DNA of 64,000 bases from Sediminibacillus terrae (GCF_009602435.1 NZ_VZDQ01000025.1:186001-250000), one strand, 5' to 3'. Positions 20,684-29,592 are shown, numbered from the stretch's first letter. Translations and numbers: made by a program. The notes: generated by a model not told the origin, from the sequence alone.

Positions 20684-21619
20684 ATGAAAAGGGCCCGTAT
20701 TATTTACAATCCAACATCAGGTCGAGAAGCCTTTAAAAAAGAACTTCCCGGCGTTTTACAATCGCTTGAACAAGCAGGTTACGAAGCATCTGCCCATGCC
20801 ACCACCTGTGCGGGAGATGCCACAAAAGCTGCCCAGACAGCTGTCGATCGCAGATTCGATATCGTCATAGCCGCTGGCGGAGACGGTACGATCAACGAAG
20901 TGGTCAACGGCATCGCCGGCAATGATTTTCGGCCGAAACTCGGTATCATTCCAGTCGGAACCACAAATGATTTGGCGCGTGCGTTGCACATTCCACGCAA
21001 TATTTCTAAAGCGGTGGACGTTATCCTGGCAGACCGGGTGAAAGCTCTCGACATTGGCCAGGTAAATGATCAGTACTTCATGAATATAGCCGGGGGTGGA
21101 AAGCTGACTGAGCTTTCCTACGAAGTGCCGAGTAAACTCAAGACTGTCCTTGGCCAGCTGGCCTACTATTTAAAAGGAATGGAAATGCTGCCGTCTTTGC
21201 GGCCGACCAAAGTAACCATCGAGTATGATGGGAAAATCTTCGAAGGTGAAATCATGCTTTTTTTGGTGGCCAATACCAATTCGGTTGGCGGATTCGAAAA
21301 ATTGGCCCCGGGTGCAACGATGGATGATGGCATGTTCGATTTGCTGATACTGAAAAAAGCCAACATTGCCGAGTTTATCCGTATTGCCACCCTGGCATTG
21401 CGTGGCGCCCATTTGGAAGACTCGCTTCTTTTCCATGCCCGGGCCAACCGGATCAAGGTGCACACGGAAGAAAAGATGCAGCTCAATGTCGATGGGGAAT
21501 ATGGCGGCGATCTCCCAGGAGAGTTCGTCAATCTCTATCGACATATAGAATATTTTGTGCCAGAAACTTTCATTGAAAAAGAAGAGGCCAAGAAGCAAGC
21601 TAGACTGGAAAATTCATGA
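20684..21619 (+). CDS. dgkB: diacylglycerol kinase DgkB/DagK
   Basis: A 311-aa soluble lipid kinase that returns diacylglycerol (released by lipoteichoic acid synthesis) to phosphatidic acid. The DAGK catalytic domain begins ARIIYNPTSGR, with the glycine-rich AAGGDGTINEVVNGI near residue 65 and GIIPVGTTNDLARAL near residue 90. ATG 20684 lies behind AGGGGGAG; the longer frame from 20657 lacks an RBS. In B. subtilis dgkB (yerQ) has the same place between gatB and yefA. Confidence 0.92.
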   Translation: MKRARIIYNPTSGREAFKKELPGVLQSLEQAGYEASAHATTCAGDATKAAQTAVDRRFDIVIAAGGDGTINEVVNGIAGNDFRPKLGIIPVGTTNDLARALHIPRNISKAVDVILADRVKALDIGQVNDQYFMNIAGGGKLTELSYEVPSKLKTVLGQLAYYLKGMEMLPSLRPTKVTIEYDGKIFEGEIMLFLVANTNSVGGFEKLAPGATMDDGMFDLLILKKANIAEFIRIATLALRGAHLEDSLLFHARANRIKVHTEEKMQLNVDGEYGGDLPGEFVNLYRHIEYFVPETFIEKEEAKKQARLENS

Positions 21620-21626
21620 TAAAAGA

Positions 21627-21656
21627 CGCACGACATTTCGTCTGTGCGTTTTTTTG
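21627..21656 (+). terminator. terminator after dgkB
   Basis: ACGCAC / GTGCGT stem with an 11-base loop, followed by seven T residues. Confidence 0.75.
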
Positions 21657-21837
21657 TTGTCTTTCTACCATTAAAGAATGCTCCAAACAAATGACAACAG
21701 GACTGAAAAGAGTTGTCGAAAAGGCAAATATTTCCCGGGAAATTACCGGAAATGTCAGTTTGTGAATAGATATTTCCTTTCCGTCCCTATATGTGGTAAA
21801 CTTTTGTCAGCAATTGACAAGAAGGACGATGATAGTT

Positions 21838-23217
21838 ATGGCTAAACAAAAGCCGCCTGTAAAAAAGAATCAGACGATCGAGCTTTCGTTCCAGGATCTG
21901 ACGCATGAAGGGGCAGGTGTCGGAAAAGTGGAAGGCTACCCACTTTTTGTTCCGTATGCACTTCCCGGGGAAACAGCAAAAGTGAAGGTTGTCAAAGTCA
22001 ATAAAAACTTCGGATTCGGTAAGTTGTTGGATATAAAAGAAGTCAGCCCGGAACGAGTAGAGCCGCCATGTGACGTATATGTCCAGTGCGGAGGCTGTCA
22101 GCTGCAACATATGAGTTACGCGCTGCAGCTGGAAATGAAACAAAATCAAGTGAAGAATGCCCTGCGAAAAATCGCCCACTTGGAGGATGTGCCGGTTCAT
22201 CCAGTTTTGGGCATGGAAGATCCATGGCGTTATCGAAATAAAGTGCAGATTCCTGTCGGAGAACGCGATGGAGAATTGATTACCGGTTTTTATCAAAAAC
22301 GCAGTCACAAAATCATTGAAGGCATGGACCGCTGCGTCATCCAGGATGAAGTCAATGATCGGATGGTGGAAGTCGTCCGCCGTATGGCCGATCGACTGGG
22401 AATCTCCGCCTATGAGGAGGAAAGCGATAAAGGAGTACTTCGCCATATCATGGTACGGACCGGACAGGAAACCGGTGAAACCATGATCGTCCTGATTACC
22501 AGGACGGAAGAGCTCCCCCATCAGGAGGAACTCGTCAAGGAAATTCACGAGACTTATCCGCACGTCAAGTCGATAGTGCATAACGTCAATAAAAAGAAGA
22601 CCAATGTCATCTTTGGAAAAGATACCAAGGTATTGTGGGGGAATGAGTACATTTATGATACTATCGGCGACATTAAATTCGCCATCTCGGCACGATCTTT
22701 TTATCAGGTAAATCCTCCGCAAACAAAACGTCTATATGATACCGCCTTGGAATATGCAGCGTTGACCGGCGGCGAAACCGTCGTGGACGCTTATTGCGGA
22801 ATCGGCACGATATCCTTGTTCCTCGCTCAGCAGGCCAAGAAGGTTTACGGGGTGGAAATCGTTCAGGAAGCGATTGCGGATGCCAAGAAAAACGCAAAGC
22901 TGAACCACATCGCGAATGCAGAATTCTATGTAGGAGAAGCGGAAAAGGTCATGCCTTGGTGGACTGCCCAGGGGTTGCGGCCGGATGTAATCGTCGTCGA
23001 CCCGCCGAGAAAAGGCTGCGACGAAGCTTTGCTTGAAGCAATGGTCACCATGAAACCGGAGCGGATCGTCTACGTATCCTGCAATCCATCCACCCTTGCA
23101 AGGGATCTGCGCATCCTGGAAGACGGCGGTTACGAAACCAAACAGGTACAGCCAGTCGACATGTTCCCGCAAACCGGGCATATCGAAGCAGTGGCGGAGA
23201 TTCGCTTAAAAAAATAA
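21838..23217 (+). CDS. rlmCD: 23S rRNA (uracil-C5)-methyltransferase RlmCD/YefA type
   Basis: A 459-aa RumA-family enzyme: N-terminal TRAM domain ([18 protein letters not shown]), FeS-cluster cysteines in [17 protein letters not shown]-binding [29 protein letters not shown] and the catalytic cysteine in [14 protein letters not shown]. It makes m5U in 23S rRNA; the B. subtilis gene at this position (yefA, after dgkB) methylates both U747 and U1939. ATG 21838 is preferred (RBS AGAAGGA); the frame opens at 21793 inside a promoter-like TGGTAAACT. A second family member lies at 42874. Confidence 0.9.
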   Translation: MAKQKPPVKKNQTIELSFQDLTHEGAGVGKVEGYPLFVPYALPGETAKVKVVKVNKNFGFGKLLDIKEVSPERVEPPCDVYVQCGGCQLQHMSYALQLEMKQNQVKNALRKIAHLEDVPVHPVLGMEDPWRYRNKVQIPVGERDGELITGFYQKRSHKIIEGMDRCVIQDEVNDRMVEVVRRMADRLGISAYEEESDKGVLRHIMVRTGQETGETMIVLITRTEELPHQEELVKEIHETYPHVKSIVHNVNKKKTNVIFGKDTKVLWGNEYIYDTIGDIKFAISARSFYQVNPPQTKRLYDTALEYAALTGGETVVDAYCGIGTISLFLAQQAKKVYGVEIVQEAIADAKKNAKLNHIANAEFYVGEAEKVMPWWTAQGLRPDVIVVDPPRKGCDEALLEAMVTMKPERIVYVSCNPSTLARDLRILEDGGYETKQVQPVDMFPQTGHIEAVAEIRLKK

Positions 23218-23283
23218 TTTTGATTGTCGGCCCTGAGTTCGTTAATGCGGACTCGGGGTCATATTATGGATAGGAAGTAACAT

Positions 23284-23318
23284 AAAAAAACAGCCTTCTC
23301 CTAAGGGAAAAGGCTGTG
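23284..23318 (-). terminator. terminator of the minus-strand gene pair
   Basis: Read on the minus strand, ACAGCCTTTTCCC and the pairing GAGAAGGCTGT close a short loop and run into seven T residues. It lies 20 bases beyond the stop of gene 23338-23679. Confidence 0.8.
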
Positions 23319-23337
23319 TCGTAGTTCCTTCCTGGTA

Positions 23338-23679
23338 TCAGGCTTTTTGGTCAAACTTATTGATCAGCGTATTATCTTCATCCACCAATCCTAAAGCGAA
23401 CGCTTTTTCCATGATACCTTTCACTTCCTGGGTGCGTCGTGGGTTATCTGTATAATTCATTTGTGTTTCCAAAGCACTCCGATGAAAGTCGGACATCTCT
23501 CTAACATTCTTTTGATTCACAACTTTTTCATCGTCCAGCAGTTCCTGAAACTTAGAAAAAGATAAATCTTCCTGTTGTTCACGCATACTTGTACCATCAC
23601 GTAATTGGTTCCGCAAATGAGCGGAAACCGTCAGACGGCTGTAAGCGGCGAATTGTGTGTTATCGGGGGTAATTCTCAT
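23338..23679 (-). CDS. 113-aa protein of unknown function
   Basis: The start (complement of 23677-23679) follows AGGAGTTTT. The protein is hydrophilic and helical (FSKFQELLDDEKVVNQKNVREMSDFHRSALETQMNY) with no signal peptide, membrane span or known motif. It begins 12 bases after the secreted-protein gene 23692-24153, so the two form an operon ending at the hairpin 23284-23318. Function not recognised; it may act with the secreted neighbour. Confidence 0.55.
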   Translation of the reverse strand: MRITPDNTQFAAYSRLTVSAHLRNQLRDGTSMREQQEDLSFSKFQELLDDEKVVNQKNVREMSDFHRSALETQMNYTDNPRRTQEVKGIMEKAFALGLVDEDNTLINKFDQKA

Positions 23680-23691
23680 GTCTTAAAACTC

Positions 23692-24153
23692 CTATTCTAC
23701 TTCAATATATAGATTTTCATACAGTGTATTGTTTGGCGGGTAGTAGTTGTTTGCGGAAATGGTGAATCTTCCACTTGAAACGGCGGATAACGGAAAGCCA
23801 ACATACTTGATTGTGCCTATCACATTATTGCCGCTGTCGGTTACGTATTCATCATCTAAGGCTTTAAAGGTTTGGGAGGTGATATTATTCCCATTATTGT
23901 AAACGCGGAATGTACCTTGTTGTATCGTGCCTTCTACATAGACGGCCAGATATCCCGTTTCTCCCCCCATCGGATTCACAGCGCTTTGCTGGTTGAAGTT
24001 AACATCTTCCCATACATAATTGGCTGCGTCCGAAGTAACCCCGAATATTTGGACATTTGTCAATTCCGGCGCAGGTGCTGCAGATGCTTTGTCAGCCGGT
24101 AATAATGGAATGGCCAAGAAAGCAATAAGAAGTACTCCTAACAACTTTTTCAT
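23692..24153 (-). CDS. secreted protein of unknown function
   Basis: A 153-aa protein with a clear Sec signal peptide MKKLLGVLLIAFLAIPLLPADKASA, probably cut after ASA (residue 25). The mature part is Asn/Tyr/Gly-rich and strand-forming (GGETGYLAVYVEGTIQQGTFRVYNNGNN, GRFTISANNYYPPNNTLYENLYIEVE), like a small beta-sandwich. No lipobox, LPXTG or catalytic motif is seen. RBS GGAGGACG precedes the start. Probably released into the medium or the wall. Function unknown. Confidence 0.6.
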   Translation of the reverse strand: MKKLLGVLLIAFLAIPLLPADKASAAPAPELTNVQIFGVTSDAANYVWEDVNFNQQSAVNPMGGETGYLAVYVEGTIQQGTFRVYNNGNNITSQTFKALDDEYVTDSGNNVIGTIKYVGFPLSAVSSGRFTISANNYYPPNNTLYENLYIEVE

Positions 24154-24300
24154 TCTTCGTCCTCCTCTTTTTTGGTAATAAATCCCTACACCACCATCCT
24201 AACCCAATCTATTACAAAAAACAACAATCTTCTAAAAAATAGGAAGGTTTATCTAATTATCTGAAAGATTGGGAATTTTTTACTACTCAGCTTTTACTGT

Positions 24301-24330
24301 TTGATAAAGTGTGCTTAACCATGGTATAAG
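24301..24330 (+). promoter_or_regulatory. sigma-A promoter of the dus gene
   Basis: TTGATA (24301-24306), an 18-bp spacer and TATAAG (24325-24330) with an extended TGG just before. It lies about 90 bases upstream of the start. The leader holds a weak AGCAAA/TTTGCT hairpin followed by T residues near 24340-24362. Confidence 0.6.
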
Positions 24331-24417
24331 TGTAAAGGGAGCAAAGCCATTTTGCTTTTTTATTTTGGGGATAAGGATGTATTTTGGTATCCCGTGATGA
24401 GAGGAATGGAGTTAAAA

Positions 24418-25413
24418 ATGACAGAAAATTTTTGGCGCGATTTACCACGGCCATTTTTTGTACTGGCACCAATGGAAGATGTGACAGATGTTGTTTTTCG
24501 TCATGTGGTGAGTGAAGCAGCCAGACCTGATGTGTTCTTTACAGAGTTTACAAATACAGAGAGTTATTGTCACCCAGAGGGAAACCAAAGTGTGCGCGGG
24601 CGTTTGACGTTTACAGAAGATGAACAGCCAATGGTTGCCCATATATGGGGGGACAAGCCCGAATTGTTTCGTGAAACGAGTATCGGTGTGGCGAAGCAAG
24701 GGTTTAAGGGGATAGATATCAACATGGGCTGCCCGGTAGCAAATGTTGCACCAAAAGGGAAGGGCAGCGGCCTTATCCGCCGTCCCGACGTGGCAGCTGA
24801 AATCATACAAGCAGCGAAGGCAGGAGGTTTGCCAGTAAGTGTGAAAACAAGGCTCGGCTACACAGAGGTAGACGAGTGGAAAGAATGGTTAGGACACTTG
24901 CTCAAACAGGACATTGTCAATCTTTCCATCCATCTGCGTACGAGGAAGGAAATGAGCAAAGTAGATGCCCATTGGGAGCTGATCCCAGAGATCAAGAAAC
25001 TTCGCGACGAAGTGGCACCAGATACCCTGTTGACAATCAATGGGGATATTCCCGACCGTCAAACCGGGTTGAAGCTCGCACAAGAATATGATGTGGATGG
25101 GGTCATGATCGGGCGCGGTATTTTCAACAATCCATTTGCCTTTGAGAAGGAACCCCAAGATCATAGCAGTAAGGAATTGCTAGATCTGTTAAGACTGCAC
25201 CTTGATCTCCATGACAAATATTCGCAAGAATTCGAGCCGCGTCCTTTCAAACCGCTTCTTCGCTTTTTCAAGATTTATGTAAAAGGATTCCGGGGGGCGA
25301 GTGAATTAAGAAATCAATTGATGAGTACTAAGTCAACAGATGATGTGCGGGCAGTGCTTGATGACTTCGAAGGTAAGAATCCTAATGGAATGGTGGAAAA
25401 AAGCGAAGCATGA
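24418..25413 (+). CDS. tRNA-dihydrouridine synthase
   Basis: A 331-aa FMN enzyme that reduces uridines in the tRNA D-loop. The sequence starts [27 protein letters not shown] (flavin-binding barrel strand 1). The catalytic cysteine sits in [23 protein letters not shown] near residue 105, followed by VSVKTRLGY and [14 protein letters not shown] (FMN phosphate site). ATG 24418 is chosen because conserved sequence begins there; the frame is open to 24352. This is a Dus distinct from the DusB linked to the folate operon in bacilli. It stands alone between convergent genes. Confidence 0.88.
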   Translation: MTENFWRDLPRPFFVLAPMEDVTDVVFRHVVSEAARPDVFFTEFTNTESYCHPEGNQSVRGRLTFTEDEQPMVAHIWGDKPELFRETSIGVAKQGFKGIDINMGCPVANVAPKGKGSGLIRRPDVAAEIIQAAKAGGLPVSVKTRLGYTEVDEWKEWLGHLLKQDIVNLSIHLRTRKEMSKVDAHWELIPEIKKLRDEVAPDTLLTINGDIPDRQTGLKLAQEYDVDGVMIGRGIFNNPFAFEKEPQDHSSKELLDLLRLHLDLHDKYSQEFEPRPFKPLLRFFKIYVKGFRGASELRNQLMSTKSTDDVRAVLDDFEGKNPNGMVEKSEA

Positions 25414-25515
25414 CGTGGGATTACCTACTTTAATTCGTTACTGATTCTGGAATATATCTACCAGCTTTCACTCTATAAGTACGTTATTCAATGCCTAATT
25501 AAGAAAAGCAGCCAC

Positions 25516-25562
25516 GACCCTGATTTCGTTAAAAAGTTTTTTCCGAAATTCGGGGTCTTTTT
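25516..25562 (+). terminator. terminator between dus and the lipoprotein array
   Basis: GACCCTGATTTCG and CGAAATTCGGGGTC pair around an A/T-rich loop and run into TTTTTAT. Confidence 0.7.
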
Positions 25563-25662
25563 ATATTGCTTAAGACTTCAAATATTATAAAATACATGCA
25601 GGGGAATGGAGTGCTAACATAAGTGAGGAATTAACGTGGAAGGGATAAAACGCTAGTTCTAA

Positions 25663-25998
25663 TTAATAATCACAAACCTTTTCTTTGCATTCATCTTTTA
25701 CTTTAGGAAAGCCTTCTTTTTCCCCAAGGCTATTCACCGTAAATTCTTTTGGGTCGACACTTGCAGAGAAACCCGCTTTTCCATTGACAGTGCCGCGAAT
25801 CATTAAGCCCCCCATCGGGTCGCTTAGATCATCACTAAAATCTACCGTACGAATGTTTTCATAGTTATTATATAAATAACTTTTCACAGTATCTCTAGCT
25901 TTATTGACGGTTTCCTCATCAAAGTTGCTATTCGTTTTTCCAACGCATCCTGCCAGCATTGTAATGGACAGTAAAGCTATGAAAAGATATTTTTCCAT
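25663..25998 (-). CDS. DUF1433-type lipoprotein, paralogue 7 of the array
   Basis: A 111-aa lipoprotein, the last gene of the minus-strand array. ATG (complement 25996-25998) follows AAGGCAGG and the protein starts MEKYLFIALLSITMLAGC, with an LAGC lipobox. The mature part follows the array pattern: helix NKARDTVKSYLYNNYENIRTVDF, then D-P-M-G-G-L-M-I-R-G-T-V-N, a short sheet, and the C-terminal CKEKVCDY with two cysteines. The family matches DUF1433, known from tandem staphylococcal lipoproteins. An immunity role against the lipase encoded at 28198 is inferred. Confidence 0.75.
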   Translation of the reverse strand: MEKYLFIALLSITMLAGCVGKTNSNFDEETVNKARDTVKSYLYNNYENIRTVDFSDDLSDPMGGLMIRGTVNGKAGFSASVDPKEFTVNSLGEKEGFPKVKDECKEKVCDY

Positions 25999-26015
25999 GA
26001 TGGATACCTGCCTTG

Positions 26016-26366
26016 TTAGTAATCGCAACTTTTTTCTTTGCATTCATCTTTTCGTTCAGGGAATTCCTTTCCTTTTTCAATGCTTCCTACATAAAATTTA
26101 TTCTGAGAGGAATCAATGTCAATATCGATGGAAAAGTTTGCTTTTTCATTTTCATTCACTATCCCTCTAATCATTAAGCCTCCCATTGGGTTACTATAAT
26201 CCTCGCTAAACGTTATCGTATGAATGCTTTCAAAATTATTTTTAAGGTAGCTTTCAGCAGTTTCTTTAGCTTGAATAATCGTTTGCTCATCGAAGGTGTT
26301 CGTATTCACATTACAACCTGCCAGAGCTAGGAGTATCAACAAAATGATGAAAGGAATTCCTCGCAT
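26016..26366 (-). CDS. DUF1433-type lipoprotein, paralogue 6
   Basis: A 116-aa lipoprotein. The chosen ATG (complement 26364-26366) follows AAAAAAGG; the frame is open further upstream but there it overlaps the preceding gene's end. MRGIPFIILLILLALAGC gives an LAGC lipobox. It keeps SNPMGGLMIRGIVN and the terminal CKEKSCDY. Its N-terminal half (FDEQTIIQAKETAESYLKNNFESIHTI) is very close to paralogue 1 at 27779. Anchored outside the membrane; immunity role inferred. Confidence 0.75.
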   Translation of the reverse strand: MRGIPFIILLILLALAGCNVNTNTFDEQTIIQAKETAESYLKNNFESIHTITFSEDYSNPMGGLMIRGIVNENEKANFSIDIDIDSSQNKFYVGSIEKGKEFPERKDECKEKSCDY

Positions 26367-26388
26367 AGTGAAAACCAGTCCTTTTTTA

Positions 26389-26778
26389 TTAATAATCACA
26401 ACTTTTTTCCTTGCATTCATCTTTTATACTAGGAAATCCTTCTCCTGCACCAATACTTTCAATTTGAAGAGAATCACTCATGCTAATAGAAAACTCTGAA
26501 TTTTCATTAACCGTTCCTCTTAGCATCAACCCACCCATAGGGCTACTGTAATCCTCACTAAATTCAATAGTGTGGATGTTTTCATAATTGTTACTTAAAT
26601 AACTCTCTGCCGTCTCTTTGGCTTGATTAATTGTTTCTTCATCAAAGTGGTTCTTATCATCATCCGCCATGCATCCTGCTAACGTAACGAACGGAAATAA
26701 AATAATAAAAAGAAATTCACGTATAATGGATACCAATCCTTTTTTATTTATAATCGCAACTGTTTTCTCTGCATTCAT
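26389..26778 (-). CDS. DUF1433-type lipoprotein, paralogue 5 (start codon uncertain)
   Basis: The ORF spans 129 codons from an ATG at 26778, but its first ~18 codons lie over the end of the preceding gene and look like read-through of another frame. Alignment with paralogue 6 places the expected ATG at 26722-26724, where the sequence is ATA, right after AAAAAAGG. The lipoprotein part (IREFLFIILFPFVTLAGC, then SSPMGGLMLRGTVN and CKEKSCDY) is intact. It may use TTG/ATT, the upstream ATG by coupling, or be weakly expressed. Confidence 0.65.
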   Translation of the reverse strand: MNAEKTVAIINKKGLVSIIREFLFIILFPFVTLAGCMADDDKNHFDEETINQAKETAESYLSNNYENIHTIEFSEDYSSPMGGLMLRGTVNENSEFSISMSDSLQIESIGAGEGFPSIKDECKEKSCDY

Positions 26779-27067
26779 CTTTTCGTTTAGGAAAATCTTT
26801 GTCTTTACTGATGCCAGCTACAGAATAGTCTTCAGTTAAAGTTATGGAAAAATCAATATCTTTATTAACTGTACCATCTAGTATCATCGCTCCCATGGGA
26901 CTTTGATATGGATTTTCAAGTTCAATGGATCGAACACCTTTATAGTTGTTTTCAATATAGCTTTCAGCAGTTTCTTTAGCTTGAGAGATTGTGTTTTCGT
27001 CATATGGATTAGACGAATTACATCCAACACACATGAGCGTTGTTAACACAAAAAGAAACTTCCACAC
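26744..27067 (-). CDS. DUF1433-type lipoprotein, paralogue 4
   Basis: About 107 aa from GTG (complement 27065-27067), which lies 8-9 bases after GAAGGATGG; an ATG 12 bases earlier overlaps that RBS. Signal FLFVLTTLMCVGC gives a lipobox. It has YQSPMGAMILDGTVN in place of MGGLMIRG and ends CRENSCDYK, one residue longer than the others. It is nearly a copy of paralogue 3, pointing to a recent duplication. Immunity role inferred. Confidence 0.72.
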   Translation of the reverse strand: MWKFLFVLTTLMCVGCNSSNPYDENTISQAKETAESYIENNYKGVRSIELENPYQSPMGAMILDGTVNKDIDFSITLTEDYSVAGISKDKDFPKRKDECRENSCDYK

Positions 27068-27085
27068 AGCAATTACCATCCTTCA

Positions 27086-27406
27086 TTAATAATCACAAAC
27101 TTTCTCTGCGCACGCTTCTTTTTCAGCTGGGAATCCTTCTTCTATACTGATTCCGGCTACTGTAAGATTCTCATTTAATGTTATGGAGAAACCACTTTTA
27201 CCATTTACTTTCCCATCAATCGACAAAGCTCCCATGGGGCTTTGATAGGGTTCTTCAAATTTTATGGATTCCACACCTTTATAGTTGTTTTCAATATAGC
27301 TTTCAGCAGTTTTTTTAGCTTGAGAGATTGTGTTTTCGTTATACGGATTAGACGAATTACATCCAACACACATGATAGTGGTTAATACAAAAAGAAACTT
27401 CCACAC
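27086..27406 (-). CDS. DUF1433-type lipoprotein, paralogue 3
   Basis: About 106 aa from GTG (complement 27404-27406) after GAAGGATGG; an ATG lies 12 bases upstream within the RBS. FLFVLTTIMCVGC is the lipoprotein signal. The mature part shares NPYNENTISQAK and AESYIENNYKGV with paralogue 4 and has YQSPMGALSIDGKVN. It ends CAEKVCDY. The sequence differs from paralogue 4 mostly in the C-terminal half, consistent with diversifying specificity after duplication (inference). Confidence 0.72.
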   Translation of the reverse strand: MWKFLFVLTTIMCVGCNSSNPYNENTISQAKKTAESYIENNYKGVESIKFEEPYQSPMGALSIDGKVNGKSGFSITLNENLTVAGISIEEGFPAEKEACAEKVCDY

Positions 27407-27424
27407 GGAAAATACCATCCTTCA

Positions 27425-27763
27425 TTAATAATCACATGTTTTTTCTTTACATTCTTCTTTTTCTTCCGGAAATCCTTCGTCTTTACCAATTCTAGATATC
27501 GTGAAATCCTTATTTAAACTAATCGAGAATCCAATTTCTCCATTCACCGTTCCATCTACTGTCATGCTTCCCATGGGTGCTTGGTATGGCTCTTCCAGTT
27601 CAATAGAATGAATTCCTTCGTAGTTATTTTCAATATAACTTTTAGCTGATTCTTTAGCTTTTGATATTGTTTCTTGATCGTAATCTCCATTCGGTGAATT
27701 CGCATTACATCCTATAAGCAGTAAAGTGCTCAACAAAAAAGTAATAAGATACTTATGCATCAT
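27425..27763 (-). CDS. DUF1433-type lipoprotein, paralogue 2
   Basis: A 112-aa lipoprotein starting MMHKYLITFLLSTLLLIGC (lipobox LIGC) behind AAGG. The mature part is YDQETISKAKESAKSYIENNYEGIHSIELEEPYQAPMGSMTVDGTVN, and the C-terminus is CKEKTCDY. It sits 15 bases from the next gene of the array, so the seven genes likely form one transcript. Anchored on the outer membrane face; immunity role inferred. Confidence 0.72.
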   Translation of the reverse strand: MMHKYLITFLLSTLLLIGCNANSPNGDYDQETISKAKESAKSYIENNYEGIHSIELEEPYQAPMGSMTVDGTVNGEIGFSISLNKDFTISRIGKDEGFPEEKEECKEKTCDY

Positions 27764-27778
27764 GAAAACCAACCTTAA

Positions 27779-28138
27779 TTAATAATCACAAAATCTCTCT
27801 TTACACTCTTCTTTTTCTTCTGGAAAGTCCTTTCCTTTCCCTATACTGCCTACTTGCAATTTATCCCCCGAATCAATATCAATATCAATTGAAAAGTTTG
27901 CGTCCTCCTGCTCATTTACTGTTCCCCTAATCATCAACCCACCCATCGGATTACTATATTCCTCGCTAAATTCTATTGTCTGGATGTTTTCATAATTATT
28001 TCTTAAGAAACTCTCAGCTGTTTCTTTAGCTTGATTAATCGTTTGCTCATCGAAGTTGCTTTTATTAGTATTCACATTACAACCTCCTAATAGTATAATA
28101 GACTCTATAATAATTATAAAAAAAGTAAATATTTTCAT
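27779..28138 (-). CDS. DUF1433-type lipoprotein, paralogue 1 (first of array)
   Basis: A 119-aa lipoprotein. ATG (complement 28136-28138) is preferred, with AAGGAT 9 bases upstream; a GTG at 28147 overlaps that RBS. MKIFTFFIIIIESIILLGGC gives the lipobox. The mature part has FDEQTINQAKETAESFLRNNYENIQTIEF, SNPMGGLMIRGTVN, an extra DIDIDSG insertion shared with paralogue 6, and terminal CKERFCDY. It is divergent from the lipase gene, only about 60 bases away, so the promoters of toxin and putative immunity array are back to back. Confidence 0.75.
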   Translation of the reverse strand: MKIFTFFIIIIESIILLGGCNVNTNKSNFDEQTINQAKETAESFLRNNYENIQTIEFSEEYSNPMGGLMIRGTVNEQEDANFSIDIDIDSGDKLQVGSIGKGKDFPEEKEECKERFCDY

Positions 28139-28197
28139 GTTTCGCACATCCTTAATTACTTGAAATTTAATTGATAACTTTAAAAAGGGTGAGGATA

Positions 28198-29592
28198 ATG
28201 AAAGATTCTCTGATAACTGATAAAACTGCTTCTAAAATTGCAGAACAATCTTATGATAAAATCTCGGAAGTTATAGTTGGTTTTCCTAGACGAAGAGAGG
28301 TTTGGAAAACGATCGAAACCATCACTGACAAAGACACCGGCCTTCACGGTTATGTCCTGCAAAATCCCGAGACAGAAGAGGTAGTTATCAGTTTCCGTGG
28401 AACAGAACTTCCGACCACTACCACGAAACAAGTCGAACAAAAATATGTTGGTTCCCCCTCACAGGATGCAAGGTTGGCAGGAGCTGGCGGAGGGGCGAAG
28501 TTAAAAGATGGCAAACTGATTTATGAAACGAAAGACACGGACTTTTCTGAATTCGCAAAAGATGTGAAAGAAGATGTGGAAGGTATCGTCCTTGGTAATT
28601 CCAATTATAGCAAAAAGGAATATCGAAAAACACCTTATATAGCAAGCCCCTCACAAGATGCTGCGCTTCTTGCTGGTACAGCTAAGTTAACTCCCCATGA
28701 TAAATCCATCACATACACCAACAAAAACCAATTTACCGAAGCGGACACCATCGTAAATAAATATGTAAAGCAATTTGGGGCCAACAACATTACCTTTGTC
28801 GGCCACTCGTTAGGCGGCGGTCTTGCTCAATACTATGCGGTAAAGTACGATTCGCATGCTATTACCTTCGCTGCTGCCGATATTTTTGATTTACTGTCCG
28901 ATGAAAATCAAAAGCGAGCTCTAAATGGAGAATTTAAAGATAACATCATTTCTTACACCTACCCTGATGATTCTGTAGGGACCTATTATAAAAATTCCGT
29001 TGGTTCCGTTTATTATATGGGGGATCCTGCGCCTGGCGGCTGGGGGTTATCTAGCCATGGCATCAAGAATTATATGGACAACAGCATGTATGATGAAAAC
29101 GGCTATTTTCTGCCAAGTCTCTTATATGATGAAAAGATTCAAGACCAATTAACGATGTCGCCTTTAGCTCTGAAAAATAGTGGTGTTTCGGACTTTCCTA
29201 TCCGTATCCAGGCGAGTTTAATGGATAGTTACGTGACAGAGCTGAAGGACAGTGAGCACCAAATAGCAGTGACAAGAAAGGCTGTGACACATTTTCTCGA
29301 CGACTACCTGGCAACCATGACAGAGTTGAAGAGTAAGTACATAAATATGGTTGGCTATGGTGAATATGATAAGTTGAACTCTTCCCACGTGGAAGAAGCC
29401 TTTCGTGATTTGACAGAGATTGGACCAGAAGGAATACCGATGTTACTTGAAATCGATGAATTGGAAGACCTGCTGGCAAAACTTCAAAGGTCCCATTTGG
29501 ACACAGGGGATATTGCTTATAACATGGAAAAAATGAGCAAGGATTTTACCCAGGTGGATCAGCTGCTAGCCCAATGGTTAAAAATCCAATAA
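28198..29592 (+). CDS. class 3 lipase with helical C-terminal domain, TslA-like T7SS effector candidate
   Basis: A 464-aa protein without signal peptide; ATG 28198 follows GGGTGAGG. Residues about 15-300 form a lipase class 3 alpha/beta-hydrolase: VVISFRGTE (oxyanion region), nucleophile S204 in FVGHSLGGGLAQYY, and a later Asp/His expected near YTYPDDSVG and SSHGIKNYM. Residues about 320-464 are helical and coiled, as in LXG-like targeting domains. S. aureus TslA has this reversed order (toxin N-terminal, targeting C-terminal) and is neutralised by DUF1433 lipoproteins (TilA). Here seven such lipoproteins lie divergently. No T7SS genes are in the window. An SPSQDA...LAG segment occurs twice inside the lipase domain. 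Confidence 0.75.
   Translation: MKDSLITDKTASKIAEQSYDKISEVIVGFPRRREVWKTIETITDKDTGLHGYVLQNPETEEVVISFRGTELPTTTTKQVEQKYVGSPSQDARLAGAGGGAKLKDGKLIYETKDTDFSEFAKDVKEDVEGIVLGNSNYSKKEYRKTPYIASPSQDAALLAGTAKLTPHDKSITYTNKNQFTEADTIVNKYVKQFGANNITFVGHSLGGGLAQYYAVKYDSHAITFAAADIFDLLSDENQKRALNGEFKDNIISYTYPDDSVGTYYKNSVGSVYYMGDPAPGGWGLSSHGIKNYMDNSMYDENGYFLPSLLYDEKIQDQLTMSPLALKNSGVSDFPIRIQASLMDSYVTELKDSEHQIAVTRKAVTHFLDDYLATMTELKSKYINMVGYGEYDKLNSSHVEEAFRDLTEIGPEGIPMLLEIDELEDLLAKLQRSHLDTGDIAYNMEKMSKDFTQVDQLLAQWLKIQ

Noticed and set aside
21787-22722. Long minus-strand ORF (311 codons) inside rlmCD
   Set aside because: It is antisense to conserved RumA motifs, has no RBS and no recognisable domain.
24340-24362. AGCAAA/TTTGCT hairpin with T-run in the dus leader as a riboswitch or attenuator
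   Set aside because: The stem is only 6 bp and no larger structure is visible; too weak to claim.
25663-28138. Regular repeats at gene ends (TTAATAATCACA...) considered as a CRISPR or repeat array
   Set aside because: The repeats encode the conserved CDY-stop ends of paralogous lipoproteins; spacing is about 350 bases and units are coding.
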